DNA of 64,000 bases from Hedera helix. Taxonomy: Eukaryota > Streptophyta > Magnoliopsida > Apiales > Araliaceae. The DNA lies in NCBI GenBank assembly GCA_947179155.2, contig OX359286.1, forward strand, positions 36,113,408 to 36,177,407, read 5' to 3'. Of this stretch, positions 1 to 12,553 are shown piece after piece; position 1 is the first letter of the stretch; each line of letters begins with the position of its first letter. A program made the position numbers and the translations under genes. Under the pieces are notes generated by a model, which was not told the DNA's origin, ran no database searches, and saw only the letters and a list, made by a program, of their open reading frames with translations.

Positions 1-2313
1 TTTTTAGTCTAGTTCCATTTGGATTTATGATCTAAAGAGAAGTTGTAGAGGGGAAAATTCTGATGAGAATTGACTTAAGAATTACCCCAAAATATTTTGG
101 AAAGAAGTTAGGGTTGTCGGAGTAACTAGAGGTCAGACATCTCATTTTAGGGTTTTGTGTTCTGTTTTGGACACCCCGGCTCCCAGAATAGCCTATGTTG
201 AGCGCTGGGGCATTCAAAACAGAATGTCCAAGTTGTCTGGGTCGGTTCGGTCCGAGTCGGGTCGGGTCGGTCCAGGTCGAGTTTTTGATGAAAATTTAAG
301 TTGAGATAAGTGTAAAATGAATGAGTTTGAATACTAAACCAATATATTAAGTTTATTAGTAACTAATTGGTAGATAAATGTTTAACATAAAGACTAAAGT
401 TAACACAATTAAAAAAGTTAACTATTAGTATTATTTGAAGATTATTAAAATATTATTAAATGATCAATAATATTAGTATATGATTAAAAAGTTATTGAAT
501 AATGAATAATATTTGTAAATGATTAAAATATCATTACATGGTTAATAATATTAATAAGTGGTTAAAATATTATTAAATGGTTAATAATATTAATAAGTGA
601 TTAAAATATTGTTAAATGACTAATAATATTAATAAATGATTAAAATATTATTAAATGATTAATAATATTAAGAAGTGAATAAAATATTATTAAATGGTTA
701 ATAATATTAGTAAGTGATTAAAATATTATTAAATGGTTAATAATATTAATAAATGATTAAAATATTATTAAATGGTTAATAATATTAGTAAGTGATTAAA
801 ATATTAATAATATTAAGAAGTGATTAAAATATTAAATGATTAATAATACTAATAAATAATTAAAATATTATTAAATGATTAATAATATTTGTAAATGATT
901 AAAATATTATCAAATGGTGAATAATATTTGTAAATGATTAAAATATTATTAAATGATTAATAATATTAATAAGTGATTAAAATATTATTAAATGGTTAAT
1001 AATATAAATAAGTGATTAAAATATAATTAGAGGGTTAATAATATTAATAAGTGATTAAAATATTATTAAATGGTTAATAATATTAGTAATAGATTAAAAT
1101 ATTATTAAATGGATAATAATATTAATAAGTGATTAAAATATTATTAAATAGTTAATAATATTTGAATGTAGTTGTATACTTGTATATTATCAAAGGTAGA
1201 TAATATTTTGAGGTATTTGATATATTATTAAATGTCCAAATCATTAAGTTATGTAAAAGAAGAAAATTTAATTGAATTAAACCAATGTAGATAGTCCATT
1301 GTGACTAAATTTTAGACAACTTATTAAAAGTGGGTCGTGCGAAGAATATGTAGTGAATACATAAGTTGGTTAAGCGTACTCGACATGTCCAACTAGGTTT
1401 GGGTTAGGGTTTTGTCCCGAATTTAAGGGTTCATTTGTCGGACGTCTTAAGAGTTAATAATTTGAAGTTAAAATCTTATATAAAGAATAAGTAATAGTCA
1501 TTGTAACTAATGATGATGTCAATTTCATATATAAATTGTAGGTTAAACGAAAGACGTAAATAAGCGTAAATGGTAGAAGCGAACCAGACAAGTTTTTCAG
1601 AACTTGCTCCTATATGCATTAATATGCTACAACGTGATTTTATATTATTGATATGCAGATTTATTGATGATATTTGTGATATGTGAAAAACATGAGTTGT
1701 GATTACATGTGAAATATGAAGCATGAATTTCTAGAGATTAGTTGGTTAGTATATGTGATGCATAAGAACTTAAGAAGTATGAAGCATTCATAAGATGAAA
1801 AATATGAAATGCATGATTTAAGAATAAAATGCAGAGTATGTATAATATGTGAAGCATGTAATGTGTTATGTGTAACTGTTAAACTTGCTGAGCCGTTGTG
1901 CTCACTCTTACTTAAAACCAACATTTTCAGGTAATGCAAGTTATTCGAAATTTTTGATAAAGATCAAGAAACAGGAATGTATACTACTTTCACTGAATGT
2001 CTAAATGTCTATTGTAGATATCAGTCCGAATTGGACAGGTAAAATATTTGTGTAGAATAAGAATTGATTGGTATGTAATATGAGTGTTAAATACTCAAAT
2101 TGATTGTAATAGAATGTCGTATCACGTATGATATTGAGACATAGTAGGAATTTATAAAAATTGCGATTTTGGAATAGAAAGAGATGTAAAATTGTAAATA
2201 AATGATTATATATAAATGTTAATATTGTTATAAGTTATGATTGATAAGGAAATTATTGTACTCGTGTTGAACCGGATATGAGGTTCGAGGGACCCGGATT
2301 TGGGGTCGTCACA
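1..2313 (+). mobile_element. 3' part of an LTR (family II-like), left end outside window
   Basis: The segment ends at 2313 with the terminal motif GGATTTGGGGTCGTCACA, nearly the same end as the complete LTR at 37724-41621. Shortly before it, near 1888, is a 'cttgctgagccgttgtgctc' stretch whose counterpart lies near the end of the other LTR. No reading frame of any size is present. The left end is not in the window, so I cannot say whether this is a solo LTR or the 3' LTR of a full element. It abuts a hAT fragment at 2314, which it probably interrupted. Orientation is inferred from the terminal CA. Confidence 0.7.
420..1160. repeat. AT-rich minisatellite, about 39-bp unit
   Basis: A unit built on 'taataatattaataagtga' followed by 'ttaaaatattattaaatgg' recurs about nineteen times with substitutions and a few shortened copies. 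It lies inside the LTR. A comparable but more degenerate AT-rich array occupies 39700-40350 of the related LTR, so the array looks like a feature of this LTR lineage and not a chance expansion. Confidence 0.85.
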
Positions 2314-2743
2314 ATTAAGCCCGACCGGGCCGGCCAGCGGGGAATTTGAGTAATTTTTTTTTTATTATTATGACTTATAATTTAAAATAAATACTAATAC
2401 TAATTATTTATAATTATGACACATAATTTCTACATAATCATTTAATATTATTAGTAAATAAAATAAAATAATCAATAATTTTATAGATATTTTATACTCT
2501 TATATATTAAAATGTAACTAATCTTGTGATTAATTAACTGATAAATGTATATAATATTAATTATTAAAGATAAGAGAGTAAAATAATAAAAGAAAGAAGA
2601 CTAAATGTGATATGTATCTTATTCATAATATTTTTTTGTATTATTATTTAAGATCACATGTTAAAATTTATTCTTATATTCTTTATAACTATCTATTTGA
2701 TTCATTTTCTAAGTTAACATTTTTTTTGTCAATAATATCAAAA

Positions 2744-2800
<57 letters not shown>

Positions 2801-2913
2801 CCCGCGGGTCGGGCAAGGGCAAAAATGGCCTAGCTTTTCTTGGAATATATTTTGAAGACCCAAAGCTTAATTTTTGGCGGTTCGGCCAGGTTGGACCAAA
2901 ATTGGTAGGTCTA
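2314..2913 (+). mobile_element. hAT-type non-autonomous element, left part missing
   Basis: The right end reads TTGGTAGGTCTA, the inverse of a TAGACCTACCAA terminus. Just inside are GC-rich 'cccgcgggtcgggc' blocks. The interior around 2612-2750 matches, on the opposite strand, the interior of the complete element at 44281-44940: the two give similar conceptual peptides containing SHVKIYSYIL. The left terminus is not seen because the LTR ending at 2313 abuts it. An (AT)n run lies at about 2748-2796. Confidence 0.7.
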
Positions 2914-3470
2914 CCGTTACAAAAAAAAATAATATTAGTTTTGTTTTTAAAAAATTAATGTAAGTTATTTTAAAATTAAATTTTAATTTAATAATAATAA
3001 TAATACCAAAATGATTATTTTTATTATTAAATTAAAATTTATTTTTAAAAGACCTCAAATTAATTTTTAAAAAGTAAAATTAATCTTTTTTTTACTGTAA
3101 CCGAGATGGTATTATTATTAGTATTATTATTAAATAATTTTTTTATTAAAATAACTCAAATTAATTTTTAAAAAGCAAAACTAATTTTTTTTATGTATAA
3201 TGGAGAGGATATTATTATTATTGTTGTTGTTGTTATTATTATTATTAAATTAAAATTTATTTTTAAAATATCTCAAATTAATTTTTGAAAAGAAAATTAA
3301 TTTTTTTTTTGTATAACGGAGATGATATTATTATTATTATTAAATTAAAATTTATTTTTAAAATCATCAAATTAATTTTTAAAAAACAAAATTAATTTTT
3401 TTGTGTGTAACAGAGAGGGTATTAATATTAATATTATTATTATTTTTGTTTTAGTAATGTAATTTTAAAT
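2914..3470. repeat. A/T-rich tandem repeat upstream of the fibrillin gene
   Basis: Four direct copies of a roughly 95-118 bp unit contain 'ctcaaattaatttttaaaaa' (near 3054, 3154, 3272, 3366), a (TTA)n stretch and a short GTAAC-GAG segment. An inverted partial copy precedes them at about 2918-3000. The inverted-plus-direct arrangement suggests decayed MITE copies. It lies 350-900 bp upstream of the fibrillin start codon. Confidence 0.65.
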
Positions 3471-3606
3471 TTACCTCCAGTTCAATATTGAAAATGACAT
3501 TTAATATTGTTATGTTATTTTTTTGTTAAATAGCTAACGTTAATTGGCCAAAATTTTATTTTTTATAAGAAAATTTAAGTACAATAATTTAATTATAAAA
3601 AAATTT

Positions 3607-3610
<4 letters not shown>

Positions 3611-3676
<66 letters not shown>
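3611..3676. repeat. (AT)33 microsatellite
   Basis: An uninterrupted AT dinucleotide run about 145 bp upstream of the fibrillin start codon. It produces spurious open frames on both strands, with Tyr-Ile repeats. Confidence 0.95.
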
Positions 3677-3678
<2 letters not shown>

Positions 3679-3819
3679 GGGTTGAGTACGGTGGGAAAAA
3701 ATATATATAACCCAATATATATAACCCAAATGTCATTTTGCAAAGCAATCACGACAACCCCCATGTGTGTTATGCGACAAAACAACACTCCAACAGATCC
3801 TCCATTCCCACCACCAAAA

Positions 3820-6545
3820 ATGGCTATCCTCCTCAGCTCCCCTTTCTCTCTCCTCTTCAAAAATCCCACCACCACGGTTCTCCATTTCTCCCCAAAAACC
3901 CACCACTCCCTCTCTTTCTCTCTAATCCCATCTTCCCCAAATCCTAAGCATCTCCGATTATACACCACCATCCGTTTCTCCCGCCCATACCCCGGCGACC
4001 TACCGGAACCACCTCCTGATAAGGACGACGAAGAACCAGACAAAACTCCCACCACATTTGTTGACGAATGGGGCGAAAAAACCGACCGAGATCCTGAACC
4101 GTCCACGAAATTGGCGGATTCGGACCCTCCGAAGGATGAAGACGAATGGGGGGACGCTGCTGAACGGGAGGAGGAGTATGTTGTGGCGTCTAATGGTAGT
4201 GCTGGTGCTGTTGATGGGAGTGATTATATCGATAATGATAAGCTTGAGGAACTGAAGAGGTGTCTGGTTGATAGTGTTTATGGGACTGATTTAGGGTTTA
4301 GGGCTTCGAGCGAAGTTAGGGCGGAGGTATTTGAGTTGGTTTCTCAGCTGGAGGCAGTGAATCCGATTCCGGTGCCGACAGAGGCTGTGGAGGAGCTTGA
4401 TGGGAACTGGGTTTTGTTGTAAGTTAACTATTAACTCAACTTATGTTTTTGTAATTTAATCACAGTTGCTACGAAGGAATAGATATATTTTTAGTTTTGA
4501 GTTAAGTTTTAGTTGATATGTAGAATTGCCACTGGGCATGATTGTGAATTAGAAGTGAAATGTGAGGCTAGAATAGGCAGGGCTTTAAAGTTTCCTGTTT
4601 TCAGTTTAGTTTGATTTGCTTGACAATTCTAGAGTTAAGTGTTGGAAATTTTGGATATTGCGTCGACCCGATCTAGGAATTCTGATAATGGTAGTTAAGT
4701 ATGAACCGGCCTCAAAGGAGCATTAAAAAACATGACATATATAGGATACAGATTTTTTTGAAATACTTATGATGAAATGTGGAGAGAAAAGGATATATTG
4801 TGACAGGAACAACTACTAGTTGGGTGTTAGATTAACACTTTACTGCAATGAATAATTAGACATCCTAATAGCTAATGCTTGGCATTTAATAGATGAAACC
4901 AAATTGAGGTTACTTGGCATGAGAAGAATGGCTGATGATAGGATTCTGTGCAGCTTTTGATTATTATCTCTTTTTATTTCACTTAATATGTGGTTCATTG
5001 CTTCTTTTTTCAAAAGTGTCACTTGTTACAAAGGAGAAAGAACCAAATTTAGCAATTGGTGAAATGACATGTATAAGAGGATTAGATATGCAATTAAGGC
5101 ACCAGTAAATTTGATACATTGCTTTAACAAGAGAATTATTTTTTCTTTTTCTTTTTTTCCTTTTTAGAATTAGTTTTTAGGAAATATTGTTGAACATTTT
5201 GTGTCGATGTATGAATTGATTAATACAACTGAGGGTAGAGAGCTGAAGGATATAGTCTTAATTATTATTTATTGTGCTCTTGAACTTGGAAGTTTTCATC
5301 ATACGAGGGCATTGGGGTTGGGAGACCGTAAAACCTCTATTTTTTGCGTTTGGGAAGATGGAGGGTTGGGGCAGTATAGGTAGGGGTGTGCATGGTGCAG
5401 TTACAAAGTGTAACTGTAACCAATCCGTATAGTGCGGTTCATATTATATAAGTAACCGTAATTGCGATTTACCAAACCATTTGGTTACCAACGGTTTAGG
5501 TTAATATTTTGCAGTTACGGTTTTTTTTAAGGTTAATATATTATTTAAAGAAGAAAAGAAGTAAATAAACAAGTTAATAATAAAAAGAGTTTAAAAGTTT
5601 AAACCACAACTATTAACTACTATTAATATTGCTACTAATACATCTATGAAATTATTAGAGAAGCAACATTATGCTATAAAAAAAAGTTATGAATGCACCC
5701 TACAATTTTATTATGATATGAAGAAGTAGAAGAAAAATTATATAAATAACTAAAAAACTAACAACACAAACAATTAATTTATTCATGGATACACTTTTTG
5801 TTATTAAGTTAGTAATCATATACTAGAGTTTTATCATATATATGTGTGTGTGTATATGTGTGTGTGTTAGTTCAGTTCGGTTAATTTGGTGCCCTTTTTA
5901 GCAAGTAACTGTTGTTGTAACCAAATGTGCGGTTCGATTTTTTTCGGTTTCGGCTTATTGATATTTCTTTTGGTTACAGTTTTTTTGCAGTTTGATTTTG
6001 CAATTTTTTCCCTTTTTTTTTTATCTCCGTTTTTTTTGCTCACCCCAAAGTATAGGAGAAAATTGAGCATATTTACGATATTTGACCTTCATACCAACAA
6101 GCAGAGTAATATATATATATATATATTTTAAAAAATATTTTGAACTGTCATGTATGGCTGTATCAGGTTTGGAACAGGACATGAAATTTTCTTTATTTCT
6201 AAAATTTGTTTAAGCTTCGGAGAGTAATGGAATTCCAGAATATACAATATATTAATTTCCAGGTTTATAAGTGTTTTGAAGTTTTGGCCTATCAAAGAAA
6301 GCTAAAAAATAAAATGCAATGAAAGGTCTTTGATTTTTGATAATGTAAGACAATTACAGCACAGGTCAAAAACTTCACTTGTTTGGCATGAATCTTACTT
6401 AATTATGTTCTCTCATCTTCTTGCCATCTTTATAATCTTCTTTCCTTTGAGCTTTTTCTTATATATGCTTTATTTCGTTTTATTTTTATCTTCATACTGT
6501 TGTTTAAATTGGTTATACTATGATTTGTTGTCTCCAACTTTCTAC

Positions 6546-6580
<35 letters not shown>

Positions 6581-7984
6581 ACACACACTCATCAAATGGT
6601 ATGATAATCTATTTAAATTTTACTGTTTTTTGTTCGTGATTTATAGATGTGGCACCTATATGATCTAGTCATGTGTATTCATGGACAGGAGTATTAATAA
6701 TTCATGGTGCAATGTTGGAAATATTTGTTAATCATGTTTCAGCTGTAATTATATTTTTTGTTGTTCCTCATCAGGTACACAGCATTTTCTGAGCTGTTGC
6801 CTCTTCTTGCAGCAGGCACAACCCCTTTGTTGAAAGTTGAGAAGATTAGTCAATCAATTAACACCAGCAACCTTACCATAGATAATTCCACCACATTGTC
6901 GAGTCCTTTTGCCACTTTCTCATTCAGTGCTTCTGCAACTTTTGAAGTTCGAAGTCCTTCAAGAATACAGGTACTTTTTACTAGAAATATAGATGTGTGA
7001 TATATTCTATCGGGGAGGTAGCACCCTGGATGCCCCTATTGAAATAGAAATAGGGGAAAATGTAAATAAAGTAATAAATTGATCGTTTAATAATCATGCA
7101 TTGTAGTTGTGTAGAACTTGATCGTTTAATAGTCATGCATTCTAGTTCTTTCTAGACTATAATGAATTTAGGGAAGTATCACCTATAACTTTTGAAACTT
7201 CAAGGATGAAATTGTTTTGAAAGGCAAATTCATGGCAACATTGTACTCTATCCTAAAAAAGTATTACTTATTTTGCTGATCTTTTTATTTTTATTTTTAA
7301 TTTTATGTTTGCATAGAACACCTTTACTTGTTTATGATATATTTTCTATATTAAAATTTAAATAATATAAATTTATTATTATAAAAAAACTGTTAAGAAA
7401 AATTATGTTCAAGTGTTTCCTATGCAAACCATGATATTCTGAATAAAGCCAGCGTACTTTTTTAGGACGGAGGGAGTATATAACATAACCATGGCCTCCC
7501 TTTGGTTTGTTTGGGAATTATGGATTTATTTCAACATATCACTCGAGTATAATTCCCAAATTTATGAGATGAATATGAATTTTAAGGAACTTGGTGATAA
7601 TTGTATAATTCAGTATTATGGAGTTATCTATCACGTTCAAGTTTGAACTCGTGTTGAGAGAAAACTATTCAGGTTGAATTTAGGGAAGGGACCTTCCAAC
7701 CTCCGGAGATCAAATCAAGCATTAGTCTTCCTCAGAATGTAGATCTTTTTGGGCAGAAGATCAACTTGTCGCCTGTGCAGCAATCTTTTAATCCTCTGCA
7801 AGAGACCTTGGCAGGCATAGCACGTGCTATTTCTGGTCTGCCTCCTCTCAAGGTTCCCATTCCGGGTGGGCAGACTAAATCTTGGCTTCTTGTTACATAC
7901 CTTGACAAGGATCTTCGCATTTCAAGAGGGGATGGTGGTCTTTTTGTACTTGCTAAAGAAGGGAGTCCTCTCTTAGATCAATAA
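3820..7984 (+). CDS. PAP3: Plastid-lipid-associated protein / fibrillin, PAP3 (FIB2) type, chloroplastic
   Basis: Three exons, 3820-4418, 6775-6970 and 7673-7984, join in frame (GTAAGT and GTACTT donors, CAG acceptors) to give 368 residues, close to the roughly 376 of Arabidopsis PAP3. Fibrillins coat plastoglobules or associate with thylakoids and bind lipid and isoprenoid compounds. Residues 1 to about 55 are Ser/Thr/Pro-rich and basic, as expected for a transit peptide. Residues 60-120 are acidic and hold two DEWG motifs (82-85, 108-111), a trait I associate with the PAP3 branch. The PAP/fibrillin domain runs from about 140 to the end: GNWVLLYTAFSELLPLL at the exon 1/2 join, then KSWLLVTYLDKDLRISRGD, ending KEGSPLLDQ. 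I chose the Met at 3820 over in-frame Mets from 3730 because it starts a normal transit peptide. Intron 1 carries a hAT MITE and a C31 tract, intron 2 a Stowaway MITE. Splice sites are by inspection. Confidence 0.93.
5381..6048. mobile_element. hAT-superfamily MITE in fibrillin intron 1
   Basis: An exact 8-bp target duplication 'agtatagg' occurs at 5373-5380 and 6049-6056. The ends are TAGGGGTGTGCA and, inverted, TTGGGGTGAGCA. The interior is rich in 'ggttacc/ggttcgg' motifs placed in opposite orientation in each half. No transposase frame is present. A (GT)n-like stretch lies near 5840. Confidence 0.85.
6548..6578. repeat. C31 homopolymer in fibrillin intron 1
   Basis: Thirty-one consecutive cytosines followed by AAACACACACTC, about 200 bp before the exon 2 acceptor. 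The antisense strand could form a G-quadruplex and the sense strand an i-motif. Homopolymers of this length are also prone to assembly error. Confidence 0.9.
7246..7476. mobile_element. Stowaway-type MITE in fibrillin intron 2
   Basis: Termini CTCTATCCTAAAAAAGTA and, inverted, CTCCCTCCGTCCTAAAAAAG are flanked by TA. The CTCCCTCCGTCC end is the standard plant Stowaway (Tc1/mariner) terminus. Length 231 bp, AT-rich, non-coding. Confidence 0.85.
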
Positions 7985-8430
7985 CCAGGTACCACTACTT
8001 TCTTATAACCACTTGTTTATATATAAGAGCATGCTGAACATAGTTAAAGGAATCATAATTGAGAAAGTGAGTCAAATTGCTTTGTCCCAGTGTTGAAAAT
8101 CCTATATATTTTCCTATAGAGGCTGACTGGAAAAGAAGATTAAGGAGTTTGAAACTGTACCAATCTTCTTCTTGACAACCACATGAAGCTTCCCGAAATA
8201 TGCATGCTCTCTTTGTAGTTCTCTTTTCAGGTTAAAACTATTTAGTAATGGTTTAACAATTTTCACCAATTCGTTATCATTAGCAGATTCATGGCAAGAA
8301 AAGACGTGGATGTGGATGAAATGCATTACTTAACGGAATATCTTGGCATTTGACTGGTCCGGCTTCTATTATTTCGTGGGAGTAGTGCGACTTCTGTCAA
8401 CTGCAGAGAACAATAGGATGCAGATTCATT
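7985..8430 (+). other. Probable fibrillin 3' untranslated region
   Basis: The stop codon is followed after 4 nt by an AG|GTACCA donor-like site, and 'ctatagaggctg' near 8120 could be an acceptor, so the 3' UTR may be spliced. No clear poly(A) signal fixes the end. The limits are approximate. Confidence 0.35.
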
Positions 8431-11400
8431 AGGATTGCTTGTATAAATTATATCGACTTCTATTATTGCTTGTAAGTTTACACTTAATTAGACTCCATAC
8501 AAAATTTATAATTTTCAACTTCTTTTGGCGTTTGCATGTAAAATTATTCCACCTCATCCATTGTATTTTCAGCATTTTGGATGGAACAATGGGACCTGAA
8601 TTCCATGTCCAGATTTTGTTTCATACTAGCTCGGTGTCCGTAGGATATATAATTGTATTTCATTTAGAATTATAATTTATAATATTAAATGTACGCTTAA
8701 TATTAGTTAAGCAATAGTAGCATGATTTTATTTATACCTATCTACAACAAGCCATAAGTCGATCCACCAAATGAATTGAATGGTTGATTTTTTTATTCAA
8801 TTTGGCCGAGTTTTATTGAGATACTGTAGAGTTAATGAAAAAAAAAAAACTGATTTGATTTTGGTTATAAGTTCAATTACGTTAAAATAAGATTGAGTCA
8901 TTTTTGTTCATACAAGTTATATTGATGAATTTTTGTTTATACTGTCGATTTTTTGTTCATACGAATTATATTGTCAAATTTAAATCGAGAAATTGAAAAG
9001 TTGCTTTTTCGTAACAAAACCGAAATAATTAATTTGTGAAAATTTAAGAAGGTGTATTTCTTTAATCTTCTCAAAATGATAGACAATAAATGTGATTTTG
9101 TTCTTCTAAAATTCCACAACATCTTCTCCCTCCCTGTATCATATACATACACATAGAGAGAAAATCCAGTCAACCAACCTCTCCCGATATAAAGTTTAAA
9201 GCTGGTTCAATTGCAACGGAGGAATCTATGGAAAATGTCGAGTAATGCCCATTGCCGGAGGAATCTTAGGCCTTGCCCCTATATGTAGATCCAAAATCAT
9301 GGGATATTGTGGTACTGAACAAAAAATAGATAAAATTGAATTATCATCCCGAATTAAATTTTTTTAATCGAGTTATTTTACTTATTCAGTTATTTTACTT
9401 AATTTGATTATTACTATTTAATTATTCGATATTCGGGTTCGGTGTCGATTTTTAAAATTATGCTATTTGGATACCCGAATTAGATATTTAAAAAGAAAAG
9501 TTTTTAACTTTGTCATAACTAATGTTACGTATTGTTAAATTAAAATTATTAAACTAGTTTATGAATTATTATGGTTGTGAATTATGGTTAAATATTATTT
9601 AAAAACTTTAATGTGAAATTTGAAATAAAATTTTTTTGTTCGATAAAATAAATTCATAAAATGATTATATATCGAATAATATAATATAATTTTCAATTAA
9701 TATTAATTTTAAATATTTATTCAAATAATAAAATTTTATGTTTAATTATAATTAAATAAACAATTCAATTAGGTTAATAACTGAATGCTCACCTCTCGTA
9801 TGTAAAAATCCTTTGCTGACAAAAAATTAAATGCTTTTAATATTTCGTACTCGCTATAGCATATGTTATGGATAAGGTACTACGTCTATTTTTGTTGAAT
9901 TTCATTTGATAAACATCTCAACTTAAAATATATAATATAATAATGACAATATGAAAAATGAAAATATATAATACTGTTTTAGAATAATTGATAATTGTTA
10001 ACTTTTGAAACATAATGAATGAAGTTGATAGTTAAATTATATATTGAATTATTAATAAATGAATACATATTTTTTTTTATTAACTGTTTTATAAACTTGC
10101 CTTTATCTTATACATCAGCAGCCGAGCACAATGATTAAGGAAGTAATCATTGTTCATAGCGAATAAAAATGTATCTCTATTGAATTGATTCGAAAAGAAA
10201 AATGTATTTATAAGTTGGTATCATATACTCGTTTTTAGTATTTAATACAACACCTCAGTTATAAAAAAAAAATAAGAAATAAAAATTGATTTTAAATGAA
10301 TATGTAATAAATATATTTAAAAAATATATATATAATACATTCGAGTTGTCTTGAGAATTTATGGATAAAACCTACAAATAGAGGGAATGTAATTTATTTA
10401 TTTTTGATTTCGATGATTGCCATAGTTGATATGTAATTTCCAAGTACAAAGATGGTATTGCGAAAAATAAAATAAATATTCATCATAATTTAAAATTTTA
10501 TAAATTAATTAAAATCAAAATCAAATAAAATAATTTTTGCGAAAGGGAGGAAGTATATTAGAGATGGAACGTTTGCATTTTGCAGTATTAGTTTGAATAA
10601 AATTATAATATATTCATCAATCTTAATTATTTAAAAATACTCAATTTATAAATTTAAAATAAAGAAGAATAAAACGACGAGGATGATAATAAAAAAATTA
10701 TTGCCGTCCAAAAGCAAACTAGTCGTTTGTCACCCAACATACTCTTCTGACCTGGCATGGCACTATATTATTGGGACAATAATTCCGATCACAACTGTAG
10801 GGCCAATTTAATAAAGCCGTTGAAAAAGTCAGTTGAGGCCGAACGACCGCAGCCAATTAAGACGTGCTAGCTAGTCTCACGGGATTCATTCCCGCTCCTT
10901 TTGCACTTTTTCAATCCAGTCTAGTGCAGTTCGATTTTTGATATTTTCTCTCTCCACAAAAACAAAGAAAAAGGAAAAAAATTCACATTTTTGTTAATCT
11001 TCTAAAACATTTCATAATTATGCTCAATAGGATAAATATATCAAATTTATTTTATATGTGTATACATACATGTAATGAAATTAAATTTTTCTTAGGAAAT
11101 TTGTCTTATTTTTCTTATTTTTTTTTATAATTATGATAATTTTTAAACACAAGCAGATATCTTATCTTAACTTTATCAAGGTTTAACCCCTCATTTAGTT
11201 GAATAGTATCATTAGGCCAAAAGGCTTCGATACTTTTTATTTTTTTACCTCCAGAATTTTTTCATAGTTCCTCCAACTTAAATAGTAGCTCTTAAATTAA
11301 GATATAACATATATATATATATAAAAGATCGATGTAAAACATACTTTTTAAAAAATATATATTTTTTAAATAGTATACTTTTATTAAAATAACGTCGTTT

Positions 11401-11900
11401 TGATATTTAAAAAAAAAATATAATATTAAAATAAGATACCTCACTTATTTTCTTTTTATTTACGAAAATACTATCAAAGAATTTTTAAAACGACATTGTT
11501 TTGATAAATATATACTACTTAAAGAGATATATTATTTAAAAAGTATATTTTTAAATTGTCCTCTCTGTATATATATATATATATAAATTTTTTTTTTTTG
11601 TACTACAAATAAAAATGAGTATTTATCAATGTATACAAAATTCTCACTCCTACGACGTGGTAATCATGTAAAGACAAATTAGGCATCAATTTCGGTTTCT
11701 TTTTGAATTAGTTGGGGATGGGGAGTAGTTTATACCCTGCTAATTAGGATCATCCATTGACTCTGTTTAATGCTCCATTTCTTCAACTTCTCGGATCCCA
11801 CAACAAAGTCCATAGATTGAAAATTGTTTTACATATAAGAAAGAAGGGGAAGAAAAAGAAAAATACTCCCCACTGTTCTTGGATCAACTACAGATTATTA
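8431..11900. other. Intergenic AT-rich DNA between fibrillin and CML18 genes
   Basis: No coding block or recognisable transposon ends. Around 9300-9790 there are weak 'attcgggttcggtgtcg' motifs of the kind seen in hAT MITEs, but no ends or target duplication could be assigned. Near 10550 'gggaggaagtata' resembles one degenerate Stowaway end without a partner. The last few hundred bases should include the CML18 promoter, but I could not assign a TATA box. Confidence 0.5.
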
Positions 11901-11955
11901 AGAGACGAGTGACAGAAAGCAGAAAGAAGAAAGAAAAAGAAAAGGGAATAATATA

Positions 11956-11991
11956 ATGCTACAGAAAAAATCTGTCCCACTTGGATTATAG
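11956..11991 (+). promoter_or_regulatory. Upstream ORF 1 in possible CML18 leader (11 codons)
   Basis: A short frame, MLQKKSVPLGL then TAG, lies 106 bp upstream of the CML18 start codon. If the transcript begins before it, it would be translated first and lower initiation at the main start. Whether it is transcribed cannot be read from the sequence. Confidence 0.3.
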
Positions 11992-12010
11992 TATCAATTG
12001 CACAAAATTA

Positions 12011-12031
12011 ATGGCAGTATTGAGTGTTTGA
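12011..12031 (+). promoter_or_regulatory. Upstream ORF 2 in possible CML18 leader (6 codons)
   Basis: MAVLSV then TGA, ending 30 nt before the CML18 start codon. It is close enough to be in the leader of any normal transcript. Confidence 0.4.
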
Positions 12032-12061
12032 GGGAGAAATAGTAGAAGGGCGTTAGCTAAT

Positions 12062-12553
12062 ATGAGCAATAAGGAGCCATTGAAGTTAGACGATGAGCAG
12101 ATCGCCGAGCTCCGAGAAATTTTCCGATCATTTGACCGGAACAAAGACGGCAGCCTCACCCAGCTCGAGCTCGGCTCGCTCTTACGATCACTCGGCTTAA
12201 AACCGAGTCCTGATCAGCTCGAAACGTTGATACAGAAAGCCGATACTAATAGTAATGGGCTAATTGAGTTTTCGGAATTTGTTGCACTTGTTGCGCCGGA
12301 ACTTCTTCCGGCGAAATCGCCGTACACGGAGGAGCAATTGAAGCAGCTGTTTCGGATGTTTGATCGGGACGGAAATGGGTTTATCACCGCGGCGGAGTTG
12401 GCTCACTCTATGGCGAAGCTCGGCCACGCCTTGACGGCGGAGGAGCTGACCGGGATGATTAAAGAAGCTGATACGGATGGAGACGGGCGGATTAGTTTTC
12501 AGGAGTTTTCGCAGGCGATTACTTCAGCTGCTTTTGATAATTCTTGGGCTTGA
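12062..12553 (+). CDS. CML18: Calmodulin-like calcium-binding protein, CML18 type
   Basis: An intronless 163-residue protein with four canonical EF-hand loops at 25-36 (D-x-N-x-D-G ending in E), 61-72 (DTNSNG), 101-112 (DRDGNG) and 137-148 (DTDGDG). All calcium-ligand positions look intact, so it should bind four Ca2+. Stretches such as FRSFDRNKDGSLTQLELGSL, ITAAELAHSMAKLGHALTAE and the ending ITSAAFDNSWA match Arabidopsis CML18 (At3g03000) almost residue for residue as I remember it. It is expected to be a soluble Ca2+ sensor that changes shape and binds target proteins. The start at 12062 fits the family's short variable N-terminus. Coding GC content is far above the flanks. The 3' UTR appears to be split by an intron. 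Confidence 0.95.
   Translation: MSNKEPLKLDDEQIAELREIFRSFDRNKDGSLTQLELGSLLRSLGLKPSPDQLETLIQKADTNSNGLIEFSEFVALVAPELLPAKSPYTEEQLKQLFRMFDRDGNGFITAAELAHSMAKLGHALTAEELTGMIKEADTDGDGRISFQEFSQAITSAAFDNSWA

Noticed and set aside
3544..3819. Longer fibrillin N-terminus starting upstream, through Tyr-Ile repeats
   Set aside because: The extension is translation of the (AT)n tract and a non-conserved stretch; the Met at 3820 begins a normal transit peptide.
3540..4106. 188-codon minus-strand frame over fibrillin exon 1
   Set aside because: Mirror of a Ser/Pro-rich, GC-richer exon plus the AT repeat; no family likeness.
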